Shown: positions 1 through 11,355 of the stretch, in pieces | Numbering within the stretch: position 1 is the first letter of the stretch | Layout: each line of letters opens with the position of its first letter | NCBI GenBank assembly: GCA_015179125.1 | Contig: WHVA01000232.1 | Location: 62,001 to 126,000, forward strand | Source: Gautieria morchelliformis | Lineage: Eukaryota; Basidiomycota; Agaricomycetes; Gomphales; Gomphaceae | Length of the DNA: 64,000 nucleotides | Direction: 5' to 3' | Position numbers and translations under genes: made by a program | The notes under the pieces: model-generated | What the model saw: the letters and a program-made list of their open reading frames with translations, nothing else | Databases searched by the model: none | Told to the model about the DNA's origin: nothing

Positions 1-855
1 CGACGACATGATCGACGATGAGGAAGAATTTTAAGGAAGAATTTTAATCTCTTTTGCGCTACATACATAAAAATGATAACTGTGTCTACAATCCATTCCC
101 CCACCAACAGGCCATAGCCCAAGCCAAGGCCAAGCTGGAACCGAGCCAGGCCAAGTGCCCACGGCCTGGCTCAGGATTTTGCAGGCCAAAGCCAGCGCTA
201 ACCAGGCCAAAGCCACGGCTTTCAGGCAAGCCATCACTACGTGATGCAGTCAGAGCATTAGTCACCCGCTGGTGCTATACAGTAGTACGCTGAGTTCGGA
301 GGAAGAATCATACTCATCTTCCTCCGAGCTCAGATATCACTGCGCTGACAATCTTAGTGTTGTAGGGCCGTTACCAGTGCGTGAAGCGATTCATCGCTGG
401 TGCCAAGCCCATATTCGTAGAGAAATGAATGTAGAACATAGGATCAAAGTAGCCCAGAATTGCGAGTTCGTGGTGGTAAATCTCCAGATCGATAGATGTG
501 TAAAGATCTCTGTTCAACAGATCAATCGATGCATTTTGCATGCGGCGACTTACTTACCAGGGCCATATCTCATCAACGAATGATAGTTATTTAAATTACA
601 CCGCGTCTCTCGTCATTGACTCCAATAAGGTTACAGTAATTAGTCTGAGACAGAGATGACAAGCAAACCTAGTCAATGGTGCAACTTCTCGGGCCGTGCA
701 TTTGTGTGGCCCCAATGTCAAGATGCCGATTATCAACGTCATCATTTGACCATAAGACGCCAAAGCACAAGATTCATCTCCTCCCGGGGTTGTGTAGCAC
801 TTCGCCAAAGGTTCCATTCAAGACAGGTGTCAAAGTGACGGCCGCTGAAAATATC
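1..855. other. Stretch without a recognised gene
   Basis: No gene can be supported here. From about 108 to 235 the sequence is dense in variants of the words GCCAAGCC, GGCCAAAGCC and CAGGCCAAG on one strand. Similar words recur in the possible fold-back sequences near 15.3 kb and 19.8 kb, so this may be a remnant of such an element. A short open frame at 272-583 has no recognisable domain. A small hairpin with arms GGAGGAAGA and TCTTCCTCC lies near 299-328. Confidence 0.4.
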
Positions 856-857
856 AG

Positions 858-1730
858 ATGAGGGGGTGGATGTGTGATTTGGACATTATGGAATTATCAC
901 CCGCACGGTGCACACCACCCGTCCCGCCCATCTCGCCGAATTTCCGCCCCAAGGACGACCGCGCACTCGATCTCGTCGCGGGGGCGATGCCAAGCCTCGG
1001 CGCTGATGTGCGTGTCCTAGAACCGCGTTGCTTCAGGTTCAGATCTCCCCGCAGATGGCCCGCACACTCGACGACTACCTAAACTACGCCCCAGCATACC
1101 CCGCCCCGTACGGCCACGCCTCTCCGACCTCCTTCCTCGCCCTCACGTCCTCCCTCCACTCAGCCCCGCCCCGCCCCGCGCCAAGCGCCGTACGCGCACC
1201 CGCAGAGCACCCCCGCCGGATTCGCCCTGCCCACCCAGTACGTAGAGTACAACGTCGCGGGCGCGATGGGCGGCATGTCCCTCGCCGCGCACGGCCAGTC
1301 CCCGCCTCGTCAGGCCCACGCGCCCCTGCCCCACCCGAACAACTCGCAGCGCTCCCCGGACCCAGACCCCGGCCCCGCCGACGCCGGGTCCCTCCCCACA
1401 GTGGAGACCCTCCAAGTGGCCCTGGCCGCGCCTCGAGCGCAGGTAAGTGCCGTGTGCGTTTCCCCATCCTCGCTCATCCCACCCCTTTGCAGGCCCCGAC
1501 GCCCTTCCCTTCATCCGCGACGTCCTGTGGCTCGTCGACCGCACCGTCTCCCAGCACGCACCTCCCCCGTCCCCGCCGCCTCGCGCACCCATATCGAGCG
1601 CGCGGGGCACCTCGCCTTCGCGCCCGCGCAGTACAAGCTGGGTCACGTGTACAAATATGCGGTCCCGCCGTGCGCGTATGACCCGTTGTTGAGCGTGCAG
1701 TCTTATAGGTGGGTTTCTGGGGCGCTGTGT
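858..1730 (+). pseudogene. GC-rich gene remnant, function not recognised
   Basis: This GC-rich stretch reads like protein in short pieces but only by changing frame. One frame gives a segment around 1055-1160 with the words MARTLDDYLNYAP. A second frame from about 1230 to 1440 runs into a canonical donor (GTAAGT near 1442) with a matching acceptor (TTTGCAG near 1490). After that come FIRDVLWLVDRTVSQ and, in another frame, HLAFAPAQYKLGHVYKYAV, ending at a GTGGGT donor-like site near 1709. I do not recognise the family. The frame changes and missing ends point to a decayed gene or several exons of a gene I cannot assemble. Open frames on the opposite strand are composition shadows. Confidence 0.35.
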
Positions 1731-1798
1731 TTTCAAGAAAAATATCACTATTATTCTTGGTGTGGGGGGTGTTTGGAGCTTTGCGTGCTTTTATGCAT

Positions 1799-2038
1799 TT
1801 AGGATGTTTCACCATGGACTACACTGAATAATCTATTTTCACTCATGCTAATCCTGTGGTGGGTCAGTCATTGTTTTACACAACTGTCCCTGTGACTAAC
1901 AGTGTATCTGTAATATTTTTCCTTAAAAGTGAGTGTGCTGAGGGGAGCTTGTTGAACATCATGTAATCTGTGCTCTTTTGCTTTTAGGATGCTTCACCAT
2001 GGATTACACTGAATAATCCATTTTCACTCATGGTAATC
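1799..2038. repeat. Pair of direct repeats about 50 bases long
   Basis: The sequence starting at about 1801 (GGATGTTTCACCATGGA...) returns at about 1987 with a few substitutions, 185 bases apart. Both copies continue through TACACTGAATAAT and TTTTCACTCATG. This is a short local duplication. Its origin is not clear. Confidence 0.6.
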
Positions 2039-2272
2039 ATGTGGTCAGTCTGTAACATTGATTAAGTCAAATGGTCTGCTTTGATTATAGACAACTTCAG
2101 ATTAGGATCTACCAGCCTGTATAAGTAGCTATTTGCAGTCCATGAACCATTGAGTATATCTCACTTATGTCCATCGTAATGTTAACTGCCAAGGTTTGCC
2201 TTTGCAGAGGTTGTTGACAGACAATGTCTCTTACATATTATTGCTTTTATGAGTGTGTGCTCCTGACTACAA

Positions 2273-2620
2273 ATGATTGTACTGACCCTCTGCAGCTTCG
2301 CATTTATAGTCCTCTGGGAGGGCCTCTCTTGGGCTGATGACACCATTGCACGAGTTGTCACCTGCATTCTCACTCTTCCATCTTCAAAGATTCTAATGGA
2401 TGTGACCTCCATTGTCCCTTATTTTGGTGATCCTGCTAGAGACAACTGTGAAGAGAACATTCCTGATGACACTACCGTATCCATTTGGGCTGTGCAGGCA
2501 GTTGCAAATAATGTGGAGTATGGTGCTGATTCCAAGACAAGGTTGTTCAACTTAGCTGTCTCTGAGTACATTCAAGATGGTACCAAATCATTCCTGTTGG
2601 GGTGCATGCTTAATGTGTGA
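2273..2620 (+). CDS. Uncharacterised open frame, possibly an exon
   Basis: A 115-codon open frame has protein-like composition, including the stretches ILMDVTSIVPYFGDP and TRLFNLAVSEYIQDG. I do not recognise a domain. It may be one exon of a larger plus-strand gene, since the upstream sequence includes intron-like AT-rich stretches, but no start, splice pair or downstream exon can be fixed. The region from about 2620 to 3110 contains nothing I can name. A remnant of an unknown gene is as likely as an active one. Confidence 0.3.
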   Translation: MIVLTLCSFAFIVLWEGLSWADDTIARVVTCILTLPSSKILMDVTSIVPYFGDPARDNCEENIPDDTTVSIWAVQAVANNVEYGADSKTRLFNLAVSEYIQDGTKSFLLGCMLNV

Positions 2621-3111
2621 CTGCAAACTGTTTGTGCAGATGTAGAGTTTCTTAGATGCATTTATGATGGTAATTCTGTTCGATGGACTCAGAACACCTG
2701 CTCCTAGCATCAATATGTCTATGGATTACTCAAGGAGGTCAACGAGCAGGGCAACCTGTCAACCATTGCGGATAACATTGTGTTGAATGTTGGGCCTGGC
2801 ACATTGAATGCGGCCCCCTGTGGCTGTGGTAGGGGACAGGGCCCTCAGAGAGATTCTCTGCATTGTGTCCACAATCTGCCATGCTCAAACCGGCTGAAAT
2901 CAAGCTTTGTGGACCCCTTAGCAATGACAGCGGTGTTCGCCGGCCGCCATAGACCTACTTGTGACCAGGGTGGTATCCAGAATAAAGGTTCTGAGGATGA
3001 GTTTAGTAACCAGCCATTTTCTAGCCGTGAGTCATTTCGAAACCCAGGCACCATAGCTGTGCAAAGGGGTATTAACAGATTTTGTCATGTTCCAACAAAT
3101 CAAGATAAAAG

Positions 3112-6100
3112 CTACTGACTAGCCTGACCTGCGAATGGTGCCGAAATGAACTCCCGTCTGTCTGCATTCCACACACGGATCGTGTTGTCATAAGACCCGG
3201 AGACGATGCGCTTGCCGTCCTGCGAAAATGCCACCAACATGACCCAGTCAGTGTGACCGTTGAATGGTGCTGAAATGAGCTCCCCGGTGTCTGCATTCCA
3301 CACATGGATCGTCTTGTCAAAAGACCCAGAGACGATATGCCTGCCGTCCTGCGAGAACGCCACCAACGTGACCGTGTTGGTGCGGCCTTCGAATGGTGCT
3401 GAAATGAGCCCCCCTGTTTCTGCATTCCACACATGGATCATCTTGTCATCAGACCCGGAGACGACACGCTTGCCGTTCCGTGAGAAGGCCACCTCCCTGA
3501 CCAACTCGGTGTGGCCTTCGAATGGTGCTGAAATGAGCTCCCCAGTGTCTGCATTCCACACACGGATCGTCGTGTCATCAGATCCGGAGACGATGCGCTT
3601 GCCATCCTGCGAGAACGCCGCCGACGTGATGCCGCGGGTGTGGCCTTCGAATGGTGCTGAAATGATCTCCCCAGTGTCTGCATTCCACACACGGATTGTC
3701 TTGTCAAAAGACCCGGAGACGATACACTTTCCGTCCTGTGAGAACGCCATCGACGTGACCATGTCGGTGTGGCCTTCGAATGGTGCTGAAATGAGCTCCC
3801 CAGTATCTGCATTCCACACACAGATCGTCATGTCAAACGACCCGGAGACGACACGTGTGCCGTCCTGTGAGAACGCCGCCGATGTGACGCCGCGGGTGTG
3901 GCCTTCGAATGGTGCTGAAATGGCTTCCCCGGTGTCTGCATTCCACAAACGCATCGTCGTGTCAAAAGACCCGGAGACGAGGCGCGTGCCATCCTGCGAG
4001 AACGCCACTGATGTGACCATGTCGGTGTGTCCTTCGAATGGTGCTGAAATGGCCGCCCCGGTGTCTGCATTCCACACACGGATGGTGTTGTCAAAAGACC
4101 CAGAGATGATACGCTTGCTGTCCTGCGAGAATGCCACCGACATGACCATGTCAGTGTGGCCTTCGAATGGTGCTGAAATGTCTGCATTCCACACGCGGAT
4201 CGTGTTGTCACAAGACCCGGAGACGATGCGCGTGCCGTCCTGCGAGAACGCCGCCGACGTGACGCCGCGGGTGTGGCCTTTGAATGGTGCTGAAATGGCT
4301 TCCCCGGTGTCTGCATTCCACACACGGACCGTCATGTCGTCAGACCCCGAGACGATGCACTTGCCGTCCTGCGAGAACGCCACCGACCTGACCCACCCGG
4401 TGTGGCCTTCAATGGTGCTGAAATGGCCTCCCCGGTGTCTGCATTCCACACATGGATCGTGATGTCATAAGACCTGGAGACGATGCGCTTCCCGTCATGC
4501 GAGAACATCACCGACATGACCCAGTCGGTGTGGCCATGGAATGGTGCTGAAATGAGCTCCCCAGTTTCTGCATTCCACATACGGACCGTCCTGTCATAAG
4601 ACCCGGAGACGATATGCTTGCCGTCGTGCAAGAACGCCACCGACGTGACCGTGTCGGTGTGGCCTTCGAATGGTGCTGAAATGAGCTCCCCGGTGTTTGC
4701 ATTCCACACACGGATCGTGTTGTCACAAGACCCGGAGACAACGCGCTTGCCATCATGCAAGAATGCCGCCGACGTGACGCTGCGGATGTGACCTTCGAAT
4801 GGTGGTGAAATGACCACCCCAGTGTCTGCATTCCACACACGGATTGTCGTATCAGAAGACCCGGAGACGATGCACTTGCCGTCATGCGAGAACACCACCG
4901 ATGTGACCCAGTCGGTGTGGCCTACCAGAACGGTTTGAATAGGTGGCCACGTCATCGCTTTCCCGGTCTCAATGCCGAGTAGTCGTGGAAATCGTGGGAG
5001 GTAAGTCTCGCATAGTTTCGACCTTTCAGGTGCAAACGGGAGTGCGGACAAATAGAGATGGGGAGCACTCTGAGAGATTACACTCCCAAATGCAGCTACA
5101 AAATTGCAGGTATCCATTATGAATGCTGTAATGTCATTATCCTAAGTTAATTAGACTCACGTCGGAGCTCATAACAATTTGGGCACTCACATGACTCCAG
5201 TCCATTATTGACGAGAGCATTGCTGAAGCATCGAATACCTTCTTGATCAGACTCAAAACTTCCAGCCAGTAGAGTAGCTTAGTCTCGAAGAACTCCTTGA
5301 CCTTTACACCTATACCTGGCGTAAAGTTGGTGGCGCAAACATGGTCCGCCCAAAAACGGCAAGAATAGGAAAGTTGTGGGGATATATACTTCTTGGTCCG
5401 TGTCGCCAAGTCGACGACATCGTCGTTGCGCAGATGCGAAGTTTCAAGGTGACAAATATTGAAACAAAGTTCTTCCATCATCACGCCCAAGCACGAGAGT
5501 GCAAGGCAGTCATGGTATGAAGATGTATCGATGTAGTATGGTCCACTCCAGTTGCGATCTGTCAAGAAGTCACGAAAAGACATGTGCAGCAAGCTGATTG
5601 GGTCAGAGTCTTGAGTAGGAAGGCTCAACAGAGCCCCCATGGGTCCAACTATTGCATGAGCCTCGGTACCAGACTGGTCTCCGTTGCACAGCTTTTTCAG
5701 GATAGACATTGAGAGCGGTTCTCTGGCAGTCAGGATGCAGCCCATCACCAAGCGAAAGCGATGCTTGACATCGTCCGTCAAGTCATCGCCATCCCCGAAT
5801 ATCTGCTTGAGAATACCGAGATACAGGTTATCCATCCCACGGAGGTTCTTGACTAAACGTTCATCCAGTTGCTTAACAGCAACGCGACCACCCTTCCCAT
5901 CTCCTTTGACAAATCGACAAGCCGTGGATGCCCATTGAAAGTGGCCCTCTGCTTTCTCAACTAATAATCGACACCAGCCATTGTTGGGCCATTTACGCTC
6001 GAGGGCCATAATGTGACCTAGTTGGTCTTTCACAAAACGAGAGATGTCATCGGCAGGGTTCGGGTCAACATCCTTTAGGGACCTGGAAAGCATGTGCTTC

Positions 6101-8035
6101 TTCCCAAGAAAGGCGGCCTGGATGTCTTGTTCGGCTTGGGAGGTGATGAGAACACGGAAGTTAGGCGGCAATTCTGCAGCTTCATTGCCAAGGACAGACA
6201 AGAGACCCTGGTGAGATTCCAGGTCTCCGCTCTCATCCAGTGCATCAATCACGATCATTGTTGGTCCGACGGTCATTAGCCCATGGGTGGCGTCTAGAAT
6301 GAACTTCTGGAACTGCTGATGAGGTATGCGTGTGGTCCGAAGCGCTCTCTGCTCTCTGACCACTTTCACCAACGATGCTTTGCGTTGTGGGTCCAGATCA
6401 GCCAGATCACGAGCAATAGTGCTCAAGATATTGTCGGGGCATCGCTCTGCCGGATGATCTCGGTCAAAACAGTACGACGATCCGAGACGTTTGAGTTTAT
6501 CAAATCGTCGAGCGACCTCATGAGCAATCGCAGACTTTCCGGAACCCGCAAAATCATTCAAGAAAATTATCCGGGGAGTATCGCCGCTATCCTGGTTGGC
6601 CCAATCGCAGATCTCCCCAATAACCTTCTCGCGAGTACCCGGCAAACAGCCTTTTTTAGGATCGCATCCAGCTCCTGCTGCATAGGGCATGTCATTAAGA
6701 TGAACTTCCACGGCTGGTTGCAAGGTGTATTAGCCTCGGGAAAGGTCCAAAGTCAGAAAACTCACAGAGACCACCGACAGCCTCCAGAACATGTAGTACT
6801 TTGATTTCGGTATGAATGACGGCGTGTTCCTTTAACGCCGCCCTGAGTGTGTTGAAGGTTTGCTGGTATTGTGTGATCGTGGTGTCGACATTCGACAGTA
6901 GATTTTTTGCGGTTCTTTTCCCTGAACAAAGATCATCAGTATGGCCACCTGATACACTGGGTCCAACACACAGAAGTTCATGTCTGCGGCATAGCCACGG
7001 ATAAAGTAACTACACTCGAGCGTTTGACTAGTCAAGGATATGATAAGTGGCTTTTGCGATTCAATTTCCTTCAACGGCTCTGCCAAGTGGACGAAGGCAT
7101 AGGTGTCTCCAATGAGCCTCGCCAGCTCATTTATGCTATTGTCCCAGTCCTCTGAGCAATGATCATCTGGGCCAGACGTCAGATATGTCAACTCAGCTGG
7201 TGCATGGAATAAATATACCTTTTGCACACTAGACAGGATAGACCATGCCATTTTTGCGTAGGGATGAACCTATAATCAAGCAAACAGTGTACATGAGATG
7301 ACCTGGGAGACCTCCAACGTTTGAACCATACCTCAAAGATCCCATCCACGATGTCGGTAAACAGCTTGATCTTGTCCAGGAGTGGATCCCAAGCCGCCAT
7401 TGTTGGGATGACAGTATTATTAGTGGCGGAAATGATGCCGTCGACAAAATTCCCTGCTTCAATAATTCTGGACGGCGCGGGGTTCATACTATCGACCACT
7501 TTCGCTTCGCTGACTGCTTCGTTCAACTGGGCCTTTCGCACCTCCTCGGACGACGCGAAAGACGTGAGGGTGAACTCTAGGACAGTCTGAACATCATGCA
7601 TGTTCCCTTCCTTATCCAGTTTTCGCAGTTTCGGAGCAACGGCTGCTGTGTTCGATGTTTACACATGCATTCCGTCGATGAGCGAAAGGGACTGACCTCC
7701 AGTTGCTCCTCCTGCAAGTAGCAACTCAATCCTTTCCTTCGAACCGCCTATGTAGACATCCCCAATGGTATGATGCCCATACACTTCAATCTCCAACACA
7801 GAAGACCGATTCAAGTGGAAGCTGTGGATGGCTTTAATATCACATTGAGACAATAACACTGGAATCAAACACACAAGTAGAATGGCTCATTCCACGAGGC
7901 AGTATTGCCTCTTGCAGCTAAAGCAGTCTTCTGGATATCATTATCGACGAAGAGTTTCAAGAAGCAGTGGCTAGGACGTTTGCCGAAGAGTGTGGTATTG
8001 GGAAGATGGTTGCATTTGAGGTCTGTGGTCGATCG
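3112..8035 (-). CDS. STAND/NLR-like receptor: C2-like N-terminus, NACHT, 14 WD40 repeats
   Basis: Seven exons can be joined on the minus strand: 8035-7875, 7821-7697, 7645-7332, 7269-6972, 6921-6766, 6713-5191 and 5141-3112. All have GT-AG introns of 49-62 bases and keep frame. The product is about 1,535 residues. It starts with a C2-like segment (SSVLEIEVY), then a helical linker (VHPYAKMAW) of the kind that precedes NACHT in agaricomycete STAND proteins. A NACHT NTPase follows, with Walker A AGSGKSA near residue 405 and Walker B MIVIDALDES near 510. The linker SAPHLYLSALPF leads into 14 WD40 repeats of 43 residues. The true start lies upstream of the acceptor-like CTTAG at 8036-8040 and was not found. 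One base is missing between 4410 and 4411 (CTTCAATGG where other repeats have CTTCGAATGG), shifting frame inside repeat 4; this may be a mutation or a sequence error. By family, such proteins oligomerise on ligand sensing and act in non-self recognition or cell death; this role is inferred. Confidence 0.85.
3130..4926 (-). repeat. 129-base tandem repeats encoding 14 WD40 units
   Basis: Fourteen units of 129 bases encode GHT..V...AFS.DG..IVSGS.D.T..VWNADTGE.ISAPF. Fourteen units would fit two seven-bladed propellers. Differences between units cluster at the same places in each: the two residues after GHT (DW, RS, DT, GW, RG, DM, EL, NT), the residue after SGS, the residue after the following Asp, and the residue before VW. 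One unit near 4170-4190 lacks five residues (NADISAPF instead of NADTGEAISAPF), an in-frame 15-base loss. The near identity elsewhere indicates recent exchange between repeats. Confidence 0.9.
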
Positions 8036-8695
8036 CTAAGAGTGAGCATACAATAGAAGGTGCAAACGAAAGAGTCTCTCCTGCGATTTTGATTGCTGCA
8101 GGAATACTTCGAGGTAGAGAGTGAACAGTTGGCTCACTAGAGAAGTGATCAGGCTTATGCTACTGTGCCTTGAACGTTGCCCTTAACGTTGTTCATTGTT
8201 CGCAGTGTTCAAAGTGGTGGTAGGACGAAAGAGGCGCCGCTTGGCACTGTGTACTTCGCACCTGTCATCAAAGACATGGCGCTCATATCGAAGCTCCCAG
8301 GAGTCAGGCCAAACTCTTTTAGGCGCCTCTGGGAAAGAAATGACACGCGTCAATGTTTTCTGAATACATGCACTGCAAGCTAAGGGCCTGTTCGGCGCCC
8401 AGAAACTGAAATCAGGCACCAGCCAAATTTCAGAAACTGAGGCAGTTTCCGGAAATCCGGAAATTTCAAAAACTTGGACCGTTCGGTGACACTTTTTTTG
8501 AATGATTTTTGAAATCCTATTTTGAAAACTCCTATATAGTTTCAGAAACAGCTTTGAGCTGTTTCTCATTAGTTCGAAGACTTCGGAAGAATGCTGAGGC
8601 CTCGAGGTACCATCATCTATGATGAGTCATGCGTGTGACACAACCATTGATGAAGTCACTCATTGCAGGCGCCGCACTTGTTTCCACGCTGCCCC

Positions 8696-9833
8696 ATGTT
8701 AAATCCAACTGAGAACGCACCGAGCACGAAGGCCGAACCTGCCAATGCTAGCACCAAAGCCAAGTGGACTGCAGTGGAAGAAGAAGCCCTAATCACGGTT
8801 CTACTTGTGCAAGTTGCTGCAGGGAACACGGCCGAAAATGGCTTCAAGGCCGCGGTGTGGTCCTTGGTCGTCCGAGAATTACGAGATGTTACCGAGGACC
8901 AGAACAAGAAGAATGCCAAGCAGATTAAGGCTAGGTTTCAGCGGGTGAGTTGTCGCATTTTAACAGCCCATCGCTAGCCTGATCGATATCCAGCTGAAAA
9001 TTGAGTACAAAATCGTCAAGGAATTGCGCGAACAGTCTGGATTTGGCTGGGATGAGGGTACGCAAAGAGTCACAGCACCTAGTGGCGTCTGGGATGCCTA
9101 TGTTGTGGTACGTATCAATTGTTTTTCCATCGTTATTGGCTTAACAAACTCTGCAATGACAGGCTCATCCTTCGGCCAAACCATTCAGGAAGCGGCCATT
9201 CCCTCTCTATGATGGCATGGCCAGTCTTTGTGACAAGGTAATAGCCACTGGTGCCAGTGTCTTTCGGGTTCCAAGTCAGGCAAGTAGTGGGGCCGACGCA
9301 CCTGTGACCGACAGCGGTGATGAGGAGGACGAGACAGAAGAAGGGGATGATGAGGAGGATCAATATGAGGTATGCATTACTATATATTTAATTCTTTGCT
9401 AAAGTGTACTTGTTAGGTGACCGGGTCTAGAAATAACTCGAGCTTGCGAGGCAAGCGCAAGGCCAAACCCCTTCACGATTCTGGCCGCCATGCTGACAAG
9501 CGCCGCCGCCGCTCAGGGGAAGATGGGCTGTTCGCACTTTCGGAGGCAGTGCAAGTCATGGCTGGAGGATTCAATACGAAATCTGATACTCTCAGTAGGG
9601 TCCCGACGTCCCCTGAACGGATTACCAAGGCAATTAAGTTGATTGAGGATGAAGAAGGTATTACAGATGAGCAGATATTGCAGGCTGTTTCTCTTTTCCA
9701 GCGTGATCCTAGCTCAACAATGGCGTATCTAGCATTTGGTAAGAGCCGTCTCCGTAGCAAGTGGCTGCAGAATCAGCTTGCACTTGAAAATGCCGCAGCC
9801 GCACTCAATGGATATTTCCCAGATAACATGTAA
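8696..9833 (+). CDS. Myb/SANT-like DNA-binding protein of the Harbinger element
   Basis: Four exons keep one frame: 8696-8944, 8994-9107, 9163-9369 and 9417-9833. The N-terminal half carries the Myb/SANT-like fold of Harbinger helper proteins (KWTAVEEEALITVLL; FGWDEGTQRVTAPSGVWDAYV; FPLYDGMASLCDKV). An acidic stretch (DSGDEEDETEEGDDEEDQYE) and a basic stretch (DKRRRR), probably nuclear-localising, follow. In this superfamily the helper binds DNA near the termini and brings the nuclease to the nucleus. All splice sites are canonical and no stop interrupts the frame, so this gene looks intact. An upstream TTG in the same frame at 8663 could lengthen it, but the ATG at 8696 is the plausible start. 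Confidence 0.85.
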
Positions 9834-9841
9834 ATACTATC

Positions 9842-11186
9842 TCACATTCCTCGTCGCTGCAACTCTTCCTTGTAGCTTAACCACATAGCCTGTGCAATTG
9901 ACTCCCTTTTTGCGGTAGCACACTGAGTTTCAGCATTGCTGATTTCGCTAGTTCGCAGGGTCCCCGTGGTTGGTATCTGCTCTCCGCTAACCTCCTCGTT
10001 GTTGACAGGCTCTGGTTCGTCCTCAGGGTCAAAAGTTCGGATAAAATTATGCAGGACACCACAGGCAGTGACAATCTTGGCTTGCGTTAGCATTGGATAT
10101 TTGTTCGCCTCACATAGGATCTTGAATCGTTTCTTGGCTACTCCAAAGATCCATTCAATAACGTTTCGGGCTTGAGAATGTCGAAGGTTGAAGAGTTCCT
10201 TGTATGTTTTGGGTCTAATATCATGATTAGTTGCTGTCTTTTGAAGGTAATATGGAAGTACCTCAAACCGCTAGTCTCCCATTCTCGAAGGTGATATCGA
10301 ACTCCACGGAATGGCACCAATAGCGTGTCACATATTGCATAGCCTGCATCAGCTAGATAGTATCTCCCTTGAGGTATTTTCAAATCATGGAGCCGTGCAT
10401 CTTGGAAGACACCGCCATTGGAGGCACTGCCTTCCCATCCACTCAAAATGTAGCAAAACTGCATGTCGAATGTCGATGCAGCTAGGACATTTTGTGACAT
10501 GCCGCTCTTACGGTTACGGTAGCGTGCTCGTTCTGAAGCTGCAGGACGGGCAGATATATGAGTACCATCAAGTGCTCCGAGGGCTTCTTTGAAAAAAGGG
10601 TAGAATTTTGTGTTGCCTGAGATGTAGGACTCAACCGGCGTATTTTCATGCGGCAGTTGGACATATGTATTGTAGAATGCAGGATTGGTGATGCCCTCTA
10701 AAATAGACTTAAAGCATCTTAAAATAACATAACTGCAGTATGAGCTCTGGGTTCACAGTAAAACAGCTGAATATACTTTGAAATGGTATCCCCACTTCAC
10801 TGAAAGTGTTCTGCTACTTTCCGGTTGGATAGGTTGGTAACAACAGTGTATAGGAATATTGCTACCTGCTCTTCAAGGGAAATGTGGCATGTATGGCCCA
10901 CTCCTGATATCGAAAAGAGTTTGTTGACCAACTTCAAAAAGACGTGCTTTCGCATACCAAGTTGGTCTCTGATGCGATTGGGATTGCCTCGAAGTAGCTC
11001 CGTGACCCATATTTGCCCTGTCATAATAGAATCATGGTAAGGCTGTCTGTCAGTCAGATCCTGATAATATATTGCTCCAGCACACGCAGCAATAGTGGCC
11101 ACTAAACCAGCTGCCTTCTGTTTGTCATAGCCTTCCTGTGACATTCGGGACTCGAAGCTTCTGGTGAGACTCTGTGCCGACGGCAT
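9842..11186 (-). pseudogene. DDE nuclease (HARBI1-like) of the Harbinger element, one nonsense codon
   Basis: The minus-strand gene starts at 11186 and ends at 9842. An intron near 10760-10714 (GTTTTA...TTTTAAG) and another near 10271-10224 (GTACTT...ATATTAG) restore one continuous frame. Typical nuclease segments are visible: EALGALDGTHI, YYLADAGYA and the ARNVIEWIFGVAKKRFKIL block; these hold the expected DDE acidic residues. The only defect is TGA at 10797-10799, between HFQ and SGDTIS, where relatives usually have Arg. A CGA-to-TGA transition explains it. The protein cuts and joins element ends with the Myb-like partner. This copy would need read-through or help from another copy. Confidence 0.85.
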
Positions 11187-11355
11187 TGACTCAATCTCCG
11201 ACTAGCATAATAATAGATTCATTTTGGAAACTGGTGCGTTCGGCGGCACATCAATTTCCAAAACCGTTGAAAAACTGTTTCAGTTTCTGCGGGGTGCAGA
11301 AACTGAAATTACTTTTGGAAATTGGAACGGTTTCCGGGCACCGAACGGGCCCTAA

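Larger units (their letters stand above)
8384..11352. mobile_element. PIF/Harbinger DNA transposon, both ends present
   Basis: The element is 2,969 bases long and flanked by the 3-base target duplication TAA at 8381-8383 and 11353-11355, as expected for PIF/Harbinger. The ends are inverted: GGGCCTGTTCGGCGCCC on the left and the complement of GGGCACCGAACGGGCCC on the right, with further similarity (cagaaactgaaat) inside. It carries the two genes typical of the superfamily, a Myb/SANT-like DNA-binding protein on plus and a DDE nuclease on minus, converging tail to tail with 8 bases between their stop codons. The nuclease has one premature stop, so this copy is probably not self-sufficient. Confidence 0.92.

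Noticed and set aside
1084..1748. Several overlapping Arg/Pro-rich open frames on both strands
   Set aside because: High GC content suppresses stops in all frames; only the plus-strand pieces with splice sites look protein-like.
3260..4462. 400-codon open frame on plus across the WD40 region
   Set aside because: It is the antisense shadow of a 129-base repeat whose length is a multiple of three; the minus strand carries the conserved WD40 signature.
7167..7218. An intron in the NLR linker with GTATAT donor and CCCAG acceptor
   Set aside because: Splicing it would change frame, while reading through keeps the frame open into the conserved IGDTYAFVHLAEPLKE segment.
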